Shown here: positions 1 through 5,312 of the stretch, piece by piece
How the letters are laid out: each line of letters opens with the position of its first letter
Numbering within the stretch: the first letter of the stretch is position 1
Origin: an uncultured Kroppenstedtia sp.
Lineage (GTDB): Bacteria; Bacillota; Bacilli; Thermoactinomycetales; DSM-45169
Reading direction: 5' to 3'
Length of the DNA: 5,312 bases
Assembly (NCBI GenBank): GCA_959600065.1
Contig: CAUGKZ010000153.1
Location: 1 to 5,312 of the forward strand
Made by a program: the position numbers and the translations under genes
The notes under the pieces: generated by a model
Databases searched by the model: none
What the model saw: the letters and a program-made list of their open reading frames with translations, nothing else
Told to the model about the DNA's origin: nothing

Positions 1-37
1 CATATGATGCGTTATCCTGCGAAGCTGATCCATCGGC

Positions 38-66
38 GGGGGTTCATCCAACTGAGATGAATCCCC
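38..66 (+). promoter_or_regulatory. Leader hairpin upstream of the TauE/SafE gene
   Basis: An inverted repeat pairs 38-48 (GGGGGTTCATC) with 56-66 (GATGAATCCCC), giving 11 base pairs with one G-U wobble (42/62) around a 7-nt loop. No T-run follows (the next bases are CACTTTATCG), so it is not a classical intrinsic terminator. It sits 14 nt before the Shine-Dalgarno sequence of the transporter gene. It may be a leftover end of an upstream transcript, an mRNA-stabilising 5' structure, or part of a regulatory leader. The structure is plain in the sequence; its role is inference. Confidence 0.5.
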
Positions 67-99
67 CACTTTATCGCATCGGGGAGGGAACCAAGATTT

Positions 100-963
100 A
101 TGCAAAGGCTGATCGTCCTTGCTTTAATCGGATTTGTTGCCCAATTGATTGATGGTGCGCTCGGCATGGCGTACGGTGTTTCTTCTACGTCACTTTTGTT
201 GGTTTATGGGATTGCACCGGCAATTGCCTCCGCTTCCGTTCATATGGCGGAGCTGGTGACCACTGCCGCCTCCGGACTCTCCCATTGGAAGTTTGGCAAT
301 ATCGATAAGTCGGTTGTGAAAAAATTGATCATCCCCGGTTCCATCGGTGCCTTTTTGGGTGCTTGTTTTCTCAGCTATTTGCCGGGGGAATCGGTCAAAC
401 CATTTATTGCTGCATTTTTGTTTTTGTTAGGTTTTTTTATTATATTTCGCTTTTTGTTTGGAAACCAACGTCCTCGGCGGGTGGTTAGAAACAAAAAGGC
501 GAAATGGATGGCCCCCCTGGGTTTGATTGCGGGGTTTGCTGATTCCACTGGTGGAGGTGGTTGGGGTCCTTTGACCACCCCCGTCCTGATATCCCGGAAT
601 GAGATCGAGCCGCGAAAGGTGATCGGGTCGGTGGATGCCAGTGAATTTGCGGTCGCCCTTTTTGCCTCTTTAGGGTTTCTCATCTCTCTCGGTTGGAATG
701 AAGTGAACTGGCTATGGGTGGGAATGCTGATGGCGGGAGGAGTTGTGGCGGCACCGATCGCCGCTTGGTTTGTCCGGGTGGTTCCCTCTTATCTGTTGGG
801 AGTGATGGTGGGAGGTCTGATCATCACGACTAACGCTCATACCCTGATGAACTCCTCTACATTTTTTGCGAAGTGGAATCAGACGGCGGTCTACATCTGT
901 TTAGTCGTGTTCTGGGTGATTTGTCTAGGCATGGCCTTACGGAAGGGAAGGAAAAATCAATAA
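100..963 (+). CDS. TauE/SafE-family membrane transporter (putative sulfite/organosulfur anion exporter)
   Basis: A 287-residue, very hydrophobic protein with about eight predicted membrane segments. It shows the duplicated architecture of the TauE/SafE (PF01925) family. The first half carries Q15-LIDGALGMAYG (to 26) followed by S46-VHMAELVTTAASG; the second carries A144-GFADSTGGGGWG (to 156) followed by S177-VDASEFAVALFAS. The halves are about 130 residues apart and joined by a basic cytoplasmic-looking loop (about 121-136, RPRRVVRNKKAK). Family members are proposed to move sulfite, sulfoacetate or related anions across the cytoplasmic membrane; the substrate here cannot be read from sequence. 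The closest type may be the Bacillus YtnM-like group, judged from memory only. The ATG at 100 is preceded by GGGGAGGG (81-88) at 11 nt spacing. The length is normal and both ends look intact. A terminator at 990-1018 separates it from the oxidase genes, so a functional link with them is not implied. Confidence 0.88.
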   Translation: MQRLIVLALIGFVAQLIDGALGMAYGVSSTSLLLVYGIAPAIASASVHMAELVTTAASGLSHWKFGNIDKSVVKKLIIPGSIGAFLGACFLSYLPGESVKPFIAAFLFLLGFFIIFRFLFGNQRPRRVVRNKKAKWMAPLGLIAGFADSTGGGGWGPLTTPVLISRNEIEPRKVIGSVDASEFAVALFASLGFLISLGWNEVNWLWVGMLMAGGVVAAPIAAWFVRVVPSYLLGVMVGGLIITTNAHTLMNSSTFFAKWNQTAVYICLVVFWVICLGMALRKGRKNQ

Positions 964-989
964 TTTGAAGAGAGAACCTTTCATCTCCT

Positions 990-1018
990 AACCCCCATCC
1001 GGGGTTTTTTTCTTTTTG
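990..1018 (+). terminator. Rho-independent terminator after the TauE/SafE gene
   Basis: AACCCC (990-995) pairs with GGGGTT (1001-1006) around a 5-nt loop (CATCC). The T-run starts inside the stem and continues to 1011, followed by C and five more T. The site lies 27 nt after the transporter stop codon and 103 nt before the likely ctaB start, so it marks the end of the first transcription unit. The stem is short but GC-rich with a good T-tract. Confidence 0.85.
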
Positions 1019-1106
1019 CTCCACTTTTTACATATTCAATCCACATTATTGGAAGGTTAAGCGTGAGTGGAATATCACCCGATGTTCTATCAGGGATGTT
1101 ATTGGG

Positions 1107-1117
1107 AAAGGATGGAG
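1107..1117 (+). promoter_or_regulatory. Ribosome binding site supporting the ctaB start at 1121
   Basis: AAAGGA (1107-1112) lies 8 nt before the ATG at 1121, a normal Bacillales spacing. It would sit directly against the ATG at 1112 with no spacer, which argues against that codon. A rival site, GGAAGG (1051-1056), lies 10 nt before the GTG at 1067, so the longer start cannot be excluded. Confidence 0.55.
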
Positions 1118-1120
1118 ATC

Positions 1121-2062
1121 ATGGATCAACCCTTCGCAACCACTCCACGCAAGTCCAGTCCGGCAAACCGGCTTCCCTTCTCTGAAAGGGTCCTTTCTTC
1201 TGGAAAGGATATTCTATCTCTGACCAAACCGGGAATCAATCTTTCCAACCTGTTTGCCTGTCTGGCAGGGTATTGGCTTGCTTCCGGTGGGGTTCCGGAA
1301 TGGAGGAGTTTGAGTTGGGCACTGCTGGGGACTGCCTTGGTGGTGGGAGGCAGTTGTGCCTTAAATAACGGAATAGACCGGGATTTCGATCGCAAAATGG
1401 AACGAACCAAGCACCGGCCGGTACCTTCTGGAAGGATCGACTGGAGAGCGGCGGTTCTATTGGGGTTGATCCTGACCGGGGCGGGGGTGTGGTTGTTGTT
1501 CTTGGGAGTGAATCCCCTGGCAGCCGGGTTGGCGGCGGCGGGATCTTTTCTGTATGTGGTTATATACACCCTGTGGTTGAAACGATCCTCCGCCTCCAAC
1601 ACCGTGATTGGCGGTCTGTCCGGGGCGATTCCTCCCTTAATCGGGTGGGCGGCCGCAGGCCAAGGGCTGACTTGGACGGCATGGATTCTGTTTTTCATTC
1701 TGTTTCTATGGCAACCCCCCCATTTTTTTGCTTTAGCCCTGTTGAAAACAGATGATTACCGAAGAGCGGGGATCCCCATGCTTCCGGTGGTGAAGGGGGA
1801 ACGGAGCACCCGCAGACAGATGTTGTTCTTTGTCTGTCTTCTGCTCCCGGTATCCCTTTTACTGGTGGGGACAGGGGCTGTAAGTTGGGGTTATTCAGTG
1901 GCTGCCTGGGTTTTGGGAGTTAGCTACTTGATTTTGGCCTTGCTGAGGTTCAAGGAAGACGGAGAGAAACGTTGGGCTCGATGGATGTTTCGCTACTCGT
2001 TGATCTACCTTACCTTGATTCTGACGGCAATTGCGATTTTTGCCGATCCTTTCCCCCAATGA
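1121..2062 (+). CDS. ctaB: Protoheme IX farnesyltransferase (heme O synthase)
   Basis: A polytopic UbiA-superfamily prenyltransferase (PF01040) that transfers a farnesyl group from farnesyl diphosphate to heme B, making heme O, the precursor of heme A used by the oxidase encoded downstream. Numbered from the ATG at 1121 (313 aa, usual family length), the first polyprenyl-diphosphate/Mg site is N82-NGIDRDFDRKMERTKHRP (to 100), with the aspartates 86 and 90. The second conserved block is N160-TVIGGLSGAIPPLIGW (to 176). WQPPHF (197-202) and DDYRRAGIPMLPVVKG (211-226) complete the CtaB signature. About eight to nine membrane helices follow a polar N-terminal stretch. The start is uncertain: GTG 1067 or ATG 1082 would add 18 or 13 residues (Tyr- and Trp-containing) that do not resemble the family N-terminus, while 1121 has a good Shine-Dalgarno. 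It is the first gene of the oxidase operon, 54 nt before ctaC. Identity is firm; the exact start is moderate. Confidence 0.95.
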   Translation: MDQPFATTPRKSSPANRLPFSERVLSSGKDILSLTKPGINLSNLFACLAGYWLASGGVPEWRSLSWALLGTALVVGGSCALNNGIDRDFDRKMERTKHRPVPSGRIDWRAAVLLGLILTGAGVWLLFLGVNPLAAGLAAAGSFLYVVIYTLWLKRSSASNTVIGGLSGAIPPLIGWAAAGQGLTWTAWILFFILFLWQPPHFFALALLKTDDYRRAGIPMLPVVKGERSTRRQMLFFVCLLLPVSLLLVGTGAVSWGYSVAAWVLGVSYLILALLRFKEDGEKRWARWMFRYSLIYLTLILTAIAIFADPFPQ

Positions 2063-2084
2063 TCGACGGGTTTTTCGATTTTTT
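2061..2084 (+). terminator. Weak hairpin with T-run between ctaB and ctaC (possible partial terminator)
   Basis: ATCGA (2062-2066) can pair with TCGAT (2075-2079) around an 8-nt loop, with a possible extra G-U pair at 2061/2080. A run of six T (2079-2084) follows. The 5-bp stem is weak and overlaps the ctaB stop codon, so at most it would be a leaky terminator or processing point that lowers or separates ctaB relative to ctaCDE transcripts. It may also be chance. Confidence 0.3.
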
Positions 2085-2116
2085 ACTACGTGGTGATGAA
2101 TGGGGAGTGAATCCGA

Positions 2117-3130
2117 ATGAAACGACGTTTACCGGTCTGGTGGCTGTTGATGATTCCTGGTCTGTTAGCCGGATGTGTCAGCCGCAATAATATGTCGGCA
2201 CTCGATCCCCAAGGTCCGGTTGGGAAAACACAGCTGAATTTGGTTTATCTTAGCACCGGGATTATGACTTTTGTCGTGATTGTGGTGGCTGTAATTTTCA
2301 TTTACGTGGTGATCCGGTATCGGGAGCGACCGGGAGATGAGAAAAAGGGAATCCCAGAACAGGTGTCGGGCAGCAAAAAGTTGGAGATCTTGTGGACGGC
2401 GATTCCAGTGTTGCTGTTGATCATTCTGGCGGTCCCCACGATTTCCACCACCTTTACTCTCAACAGGAAGCCAGCTCCAGAGGAGTCCATCCGAGTGAAT
2501 GTGACTGGCTATCAGTATTGGTGGGGATTTGAGTATCCGGATCACAAGGTTTCCACAGCGAATGAGGTACATATCCCTGCTGGCAAAAAAGTGGAGTTTG
2601 TGATGAAGTCTCATGATGTGGTCCATGCCTTCTGGGTTCCCAGCTTGGGGGGGAAGCAGGATTTGAATCCAGGCAGACAGGACCGGATTGTCCTTCAGGC
2701 AGACAAACCGGGAGTTTATGAAGGCAAGTGCGCTGAGTTGTGTGGATCGTCACACGCCTTGATGAACTTTAGAGTGATCGCACACAAGCCAGCTGATTTC
2801 CAACGGTGGATCGCTTCACAGAAGAGTCCCGATTCCGCTCCCAAAACGGCTGAAGCCAGGGAAGGAAAACGGTTATTCAGACAAAATTGTATCGGCTGTC
2901 ACGCTGTGCGCAAAGGCGGATTCAATGTGGAAGGAAGGAGCGCTCCCGAACTGACCGCTTTCAGCAATCGAACTCGAATCGCCGGCATTCTGCCGAACAA
3001 CAAGAAAAATCTGAAGGACTGGCTGAGAAACCCTCAGGGGTTCAAACCGGGAAATCGGATGCCGGCCTTTGATCATTTGTCGGAAAAACAACTGGATGCT
3101 CTGTCTATCTATCTGGAAAACCTGAAATAA
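2117..3130 (+). CDS. ctaC: Cytochrome c oxidase subunit II with fused cytochrome c domain (caa3 type)
   Basis: A 337-aa electron-input subunit. The N-terminus is a lipoprotein signal: KRR, a hydrophobic core, then the lipobox L17-A-G-C20, so the mature protein is probably lipid-anchored at Cys20. Two membrane helices follow (about 42-67 and 91-113). The extracytoplasmic cupredoxin domain (about 124-225) holds the aromatic patch Y132-QYWWGFEY (to 140) and the complete CuA ligand set: H170, then C205-A-E207-L-C209-G-S-S-H213-A-L-M216. A C-terminal cytochrome c domain (about 245-337) has the heme-binding C258-I-G-C261-H262 motif and a likely axial Met at 315 (N313-R-M-P-A-F). This fused heme is the mark of caa3 oxidases, which accept electrons at their own c-heme and pass them to CuA and subunit I. 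The ATG is preceded by GGGGAG (2102-2107) at 9 nt spacing. It lies 30 nt upstream of ctaD in the same operon. No residue expected for function is missing. Confidence 0.97.
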   Translation: MKRRLPVWWLLMIPGLLAGCVSRNNMSALDPQGPVGKTQLNLVYLSTGIMTFVVIVVAVIFIYVVIRYRERPGDEKKGIPEQVSGSKKLEILWTAIPVLLLIILAVPTISTTFTLNRKPAPEESIRVNVTGYQYWWGFEYPDHKVSTANEVHIPAGKKVEFVMKSHDVVHAFWVPSLGGKQDLNPGRQDRIVLQADKPGVYEGKCAELCGSSHALMNFRVIAHKPADFQRWIASQKSPDSAPKTAEAREGKRLFRQNCIGCHAVRKGGFNVEGRSAPELTAFSNRTRIAGILPNNKKNLKDWLRNPQGFKPGNRMPAFDHLSEKQLDALSIYLENLK

Positions 3131-3146
3131 ATCAGCAAGCGGATCG

Positions 3147-3154
3147 AAGGAGGG
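3147..3154 (+). promoter_or_regulatory. Strong ribosome binding site fixing the TTG start of ctaD
   Basis: AAGGAGGG is a near-perfect match to the anti-Shine-Dalgarno sequence of 16S rRNA and stands 6 nt before TTG 3161. No comparable site precedes the next in-frame ATG (3248). It therefore supports the non-ATG start and the longer N-terminus of CtaD. Confidence 0.85.
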
Positions 3155-3160
3155 AGTTAC

Positions 3161-5071
3161 TTGGCCACCCTGCTTATTCTTCTCGTTTTTGTCTTGTTCC
3201 TCGGGGCGATTCTGACCGGGGGATACAATAAAAAGTACTTGGAACGGATGCAACAAAGCAATTTATGGAACTGGATCACCACGGTGGACCACAAGCGGAT
3301 CGGGGTTCTCTATCTAGTCGCCGGCGGCTTCTTTTTCGGTGTGGCGGGGCTGGAGGCGCTTTTGATCCGGATTCAGTTGATGTTCCCTAATCACTCGTTC
3401 ATTGTGGGGGATACTTTTAACCAGCTGACGACCATGCATGGGACAACCATGCTCTTTCTGGTGGCGCTACCCATTCTGTTCGCGTTTATGAACTTTATCG
3501 TTCCACTGCAGATCGGAGCCCGTGATGTTGCCTTTCCCTATCTGAACAACCTGGGCTTCTGGCTGTATGTATCCGGTGGACTGCTTCTCAACCTGAGCTG
3601 GCTCTTCGGAGGGGCCCCCGATGCCGGATGGACGAACTATGCCACTCTGGCTCTGAATGATTACAGTCCGGGTCCGGGGATCAACTATTACGTGCTCGGT
3701 TTGCAAATCGCTGGGATTGGGACGTTAATGAGCGCTATTAACTTTATCACCACAATCGTCAATATGCGGGCTCCAGGGATGTCCTATCTGCGCCTACCAA
3801 TGTTTACCTGGAGCACATTTGTGACTTCGGCGCTGATCCTGTTTGCTTTTCCACCGTTGACGGCTGGATTGTTCATGATGATGTTTGACCGGATCTTCGG
3901 TGCCACTTTTTTCTCAACGGCGGGTGGGGGAAATGTCACCGTCTGGCAACACATCTTCTGGATCTTTGGTCACCCTGAGGTTTATCTCTTGATCCTTCCG
4001 GCTTTCGGAGTTTTTTCCGAGGTGATCCCCACCTTCTCCAAAAAGCGTTTGTTCGGTTACAACTCCATGGTGTTTGCCACGGTTCTGATCGGCTTCCTGG
4101 GCTTTATGGTCTGGGTGCACCACATGTTTACTGTGGGTTTGGGCCCGGTGGCCAACTCCATCTTTGCCATCGCGACCATGGCGATCGCGGTTCCCACGGG
4201 GATCAAGATATTCAATTGGCTGTTCACGATGTGGGGTGGGCGAATCCGGTTCACCACGTCGATGCTTTTTGCCACCGGATTTATCGTCACCTTTGTCATG
4301 GGAGGAGTGACCGGGGTGATGTTGGCAGTGGTACCGGCGGACCTGCAATTTCATGACACCTATTTTGTGGTGGCTCATTTCCACTATGTCATCATCGGGG
4401 GGACAGTCACGGGGATTCTCGCCGGTTTCTACTACTGGTGGCCCAAGATGTTCGGCAGTGTTCTCAACGAAAAACTGGGGAAATGGAGCTTCTGGTTCTT
4501 CTATCTGGGCTTACACCTGACCTTTTTCCCTCAGCATTTCTTGGGGCTGAATGGAATGCCGCGCAGGGTGTTTACCTATGAAGCGAACAAAGGATTTGAA
4601 ACGGGCAATCTGGCGAGTACGATCGGGACATTTCTGATGACGGCCGGGGTCTTGATTTTACTCTACAACGTGGTTCGGACCCTGCAAAAAGGAAAGCGGG
4701 CCGGTGCGGATCCCTGGGACGGACGTAGTCTGGAATGGGCGGTTCCCTCTCCGCCTCCGGTTTATAACTTTGCCCAGATTCCCCGAGTGAGGGGATTGGA
4801 TCCCTGGTGGTTGGAAAAGGTTCATGGGGACGGCAAGCTGAAAGCGGCGGAACCGCTAGGGTTGATCCACATGCCTTCTCCCTCTTATCTGCCTTTGATC
4901 ATGGCGGCGGGATTCTTCATCTCCGGGTTCGGATTTGTGTTTCACAGTTGGCAGGTGGGTGCTTTGGGATTGGTGGCCGTGTTCGTTACGATGTATGTTC
5001 GTTCTTTCCAAGAGGATCACGGATTTCACCTTCAGCCCGATGAAATGAAAGCAGAGGGAGTGGACAGCTGA
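3161..5071 (+). CDS. ctaD: Cytochrome c oxidase subunit I (caa3, A1 type)
   Basis: The 636-aa catalytic core: it reduces oxygen at heme a3/CuB and pumps protons. Visible ligands are H93 (TMHGTTM) and H408 for low-spin heme a, H406 for heme a3 (V404-AHFHYV), and H271, H320 and H321 for CuB. Y275 in HPEVY is the expected partner of the His-Tyr cross-link. Proton-channel residues of the A1 class are all present: D122 (GARDVAFP) and E273 (HPEVY) for the D channel, K349 (PTGIKIFNW) for the K channel. After the usual twelve helices, the C-terminus (about 567-615) has IHMPSPSYLP and two further helices equivalent to the start of subunit III, as in Bacillus caa3 enzymes. The start is TTG with a strong Shine-Dalgarno. 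This gives a hydrophobic N-terminal segment (about 3-20) ahead of the conserved NLWNWITTVDHKRIG (34-48), roughly 20 residues longer than I recall for B. subtilis CtaD. A shorter product from ATG 3248 (607 aa) lacks a good ribosome site. Confidence 0.97.
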   Translation: MATLLILLVFVLFLGAILTGGYNKKYLERMQQSNLWNWITTVDHKRIGVLYLVAGGFFFGVAGLEALLIRIQLMFPNHSFIVGDTFNQLTTMHGTTMLFLVALPILFAFMNFIVPLQIGARDVAFPYLNNLGFWLYVSGGLLLNLSWLFGGAPDAGWTNYATLALNDYSPGPGINYYVLGLQIAGIGTLMSAINFITTIVNMRAPGMSYLRLPMFTWSTFVTSALILFAFPPLTAGLFMMMFDRIFGATFFSTAGGGNVTVWQHIFWIFGHPEVYLLILPAFGVFSEVIPTFSKKRLFGYNSMVFATVLIGFLGFMVWVHHMFTVGLGPVANSIFAIATMAIAVPTGIKIFNWLFTMWGGRIRFTTSMLFATGFIVTFVMGGVTGVMLAVVPADLQFHDTYFVVAHFHYVIIGGTVTGILAGFYYWWPKMFGSVLNEKLGKWSFWFFYLGLHLTFFPQHFLGLNGMPRRVFTYEANKGFETGNLASTIGTFLMTAGVLILLYNVVRTLQKGKRAGADPWDGRSLEWAVPSPPPVYNFAQIPRVRGLDPWWLEKVHGDGKLKAAEPLGLIHMPSPSYLPLIMAAGFFISGFGFVFHSWQVGALGLVAVFVTMYVRSFQEDHGFHLQPDEMKAEGVDS

Positions 5072-5312
5072 TGAAGATTGAGGAAAATACGGCCTCCGTT
5101 GCAGGGGGGATTCCCGCCGAACCGGAGAAGGCCACACTGGAAGGCCGAAACAAGATCGTGGGCTTCTGGTTGTTTCTGGCGGCAGAATCGACCTTATTTG
5201 CCACCGAAATGGGAGCTTACGTTGCCTTGAGGGGATCCCATATGAACGGTCCCGCCTCCCACGAACTGTTTCAATTGCCGATGGTGGCAGCTTCCACCCT
5301 GATTCTGTTGGT
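5071..5312 (+). CDS. ctaE: Cytochrome c oxidase subunit III, 5' part (cut by window end)
   Basis: The reading frame opens with ATG 5071, overlapping the ctaD stop (TGATG, 5069-5073), which suggests translational coupling. A Shine-Dalgarno, AGAGGGAG (5053-5060), lies inside the ctaD end at 10 nt spacing. Eighty codons are visible and open to the window edge. The polar N-terminus (about 1-27) leads directly into G31-FWLFLAAESTLFATEMG (to 48), the subunit III helix whose conserved Glu (E39, in the position of the family's (G/A)(G/A)E(S/T)) is present. A second hydrophobic stretch begins at about residue 69. The usual first two helices of subunit III are absent here and appear at the C-terminus of CtaD, which predicts a short five-helix CtaE of about 200 aa. 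The protein is a structural partner of subunit I in the membrane. Subunit IV (ctaF) would be expected next, beyond the window. Confidence 0.92.
   Translation, partial: MKIEENTASVAGGIPAEPEKATLEGRNKIVGFWLFLAAESTLFATEMGAYVALRGSHMNGPASHELFQLPMVAASTLILL

Noticed and set aside
1..60. Possible end of an upstream gene (frame ending in TGA at 58-60)
   Set aside because: Only 19 codons are visible, with no recognisable motif, and the stop lies inside the hairpin. Another frame also stays open through the region, so no coding call can be supported.
1019..1066. Possible sigma-A promoter for ctaB (TTTACA at 1027-1032, CATTAT at 1044-1049)
   Set aside because: The two elements are only 11 nt apart, and no other -10-like box lies at 16-18 nt from TTTACA. 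A promoter is expected here after the terminator, but I cannot place it from sequence.
1126..1698. 190-codon open frame on the - strand opposite ctaB
   Set aside because: It lies wholly within the well-supported ctaB gene, has a low-complexity, Pro/Arg-rich translation, no recognisable domain, and arises from codon bias of the sense gene.
1972..2190. 72-codon + strand frame bridging the ctaB end and ctaC start
   Set aside because: It overlaps both genes in another phase, and its part over ctaC conflicts with the lipoprotein signal sequence. No ribosome site or family resemblance was seen.
3914..4384. 156-codon open frame on the - strand opposite ctaD
   Set aside because: It mirrors the most conserved part of ctaD (heme and CuB ligands). 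Its His/Lys/Asp-rich translation is typical of an antisense shadow of a membrane protein.
4706..4812. Repeated GGATCCCTGG at 4708-4717 and 4799-4808 within ctaD
   Set aside because: Both copies encode the short Asp-Pro-Trp motif that occurs twice in conserved CtaD C-termini, so it reflects protein sequence and not a DNA repeat element.
1..5312. Mobile elements, CRISPR arrays, tRNA or rRNA genes
   Set aside because: No transposase-like frame, terminal inverted repeats, regularly spaced repeats, or RNA gene signatures were seen. The window is densely filled by conserved metabolic genes.

Overview
The window reads almost entirely on the + strand and carries the 5' part of a cytochrome c oxidase operon in the order ctaB-ctaC-ctaD-ctaE, the gene order known from Bacillus subtilis (ctaBCDEF). 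A separate upstream gene encodes a TauE/SafE-type membrane transporter. A Gram-positive, aerobic, spore-former-like member of the Bacillales is the best guess. The reasons are purine-rich Shine-Dalgarno sites before every gene, a TTG start on ctaD, a lipoprotein-type CtaC with a fused cytochrome c domain, and a CtaD that carries the two extra C-terminal helices seen in Bacillus caa3 oxidases. Base composition looks near 50% G+C by eye, which would suit Thermoactinomycetaceae or relatives, but the family assignment is inference.

Layout: positions 1-99 are a leader holding a strong hairpin (38-66) and the ribosome binding site of the transporter gene (100-963). A compact intrinsic terminator (990-1018) closes that unit. 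The oxidase operon follows: ctaB, heme O synthase (1121-2062, possibly starting at 1067); a 54-nt gap with a weak hairpin plus T-run; ctaC, subunit II with CuA and a c-type heme domain (2117-3130); ctaD, subunit I (3161-5071); and ctaE, subunit III (from 5071, cut by the window end, start codon overlapping the ctaD stop).

How they work together: CtaB farnesylates heme B to heme O, the precursor of heme A. CtaC takes electrons at its c-heme and passes them through CuA to heme a and the heme a3/CuB centre in CtaD, where oxygen is reduced and protons are pumped. CtaE is the membrane partner subunit. All visible metal ligands and proton-channel residues are present, so the complex looks intact and of the A1 (caa3) type. 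Subunit IV (ctaF) would be expected just downstream, outside the window.

This is mostly an ordinary, conserved respiratory region. I did not find evidence for an undescribed system. The points most worth a second look are a hydrophobic N-terminal extension on CtaD driven by a TTG start, and a leader hairpin whose 3' arm could alternatively pair with the transporter gene's Shine-Dalgarno sequence.
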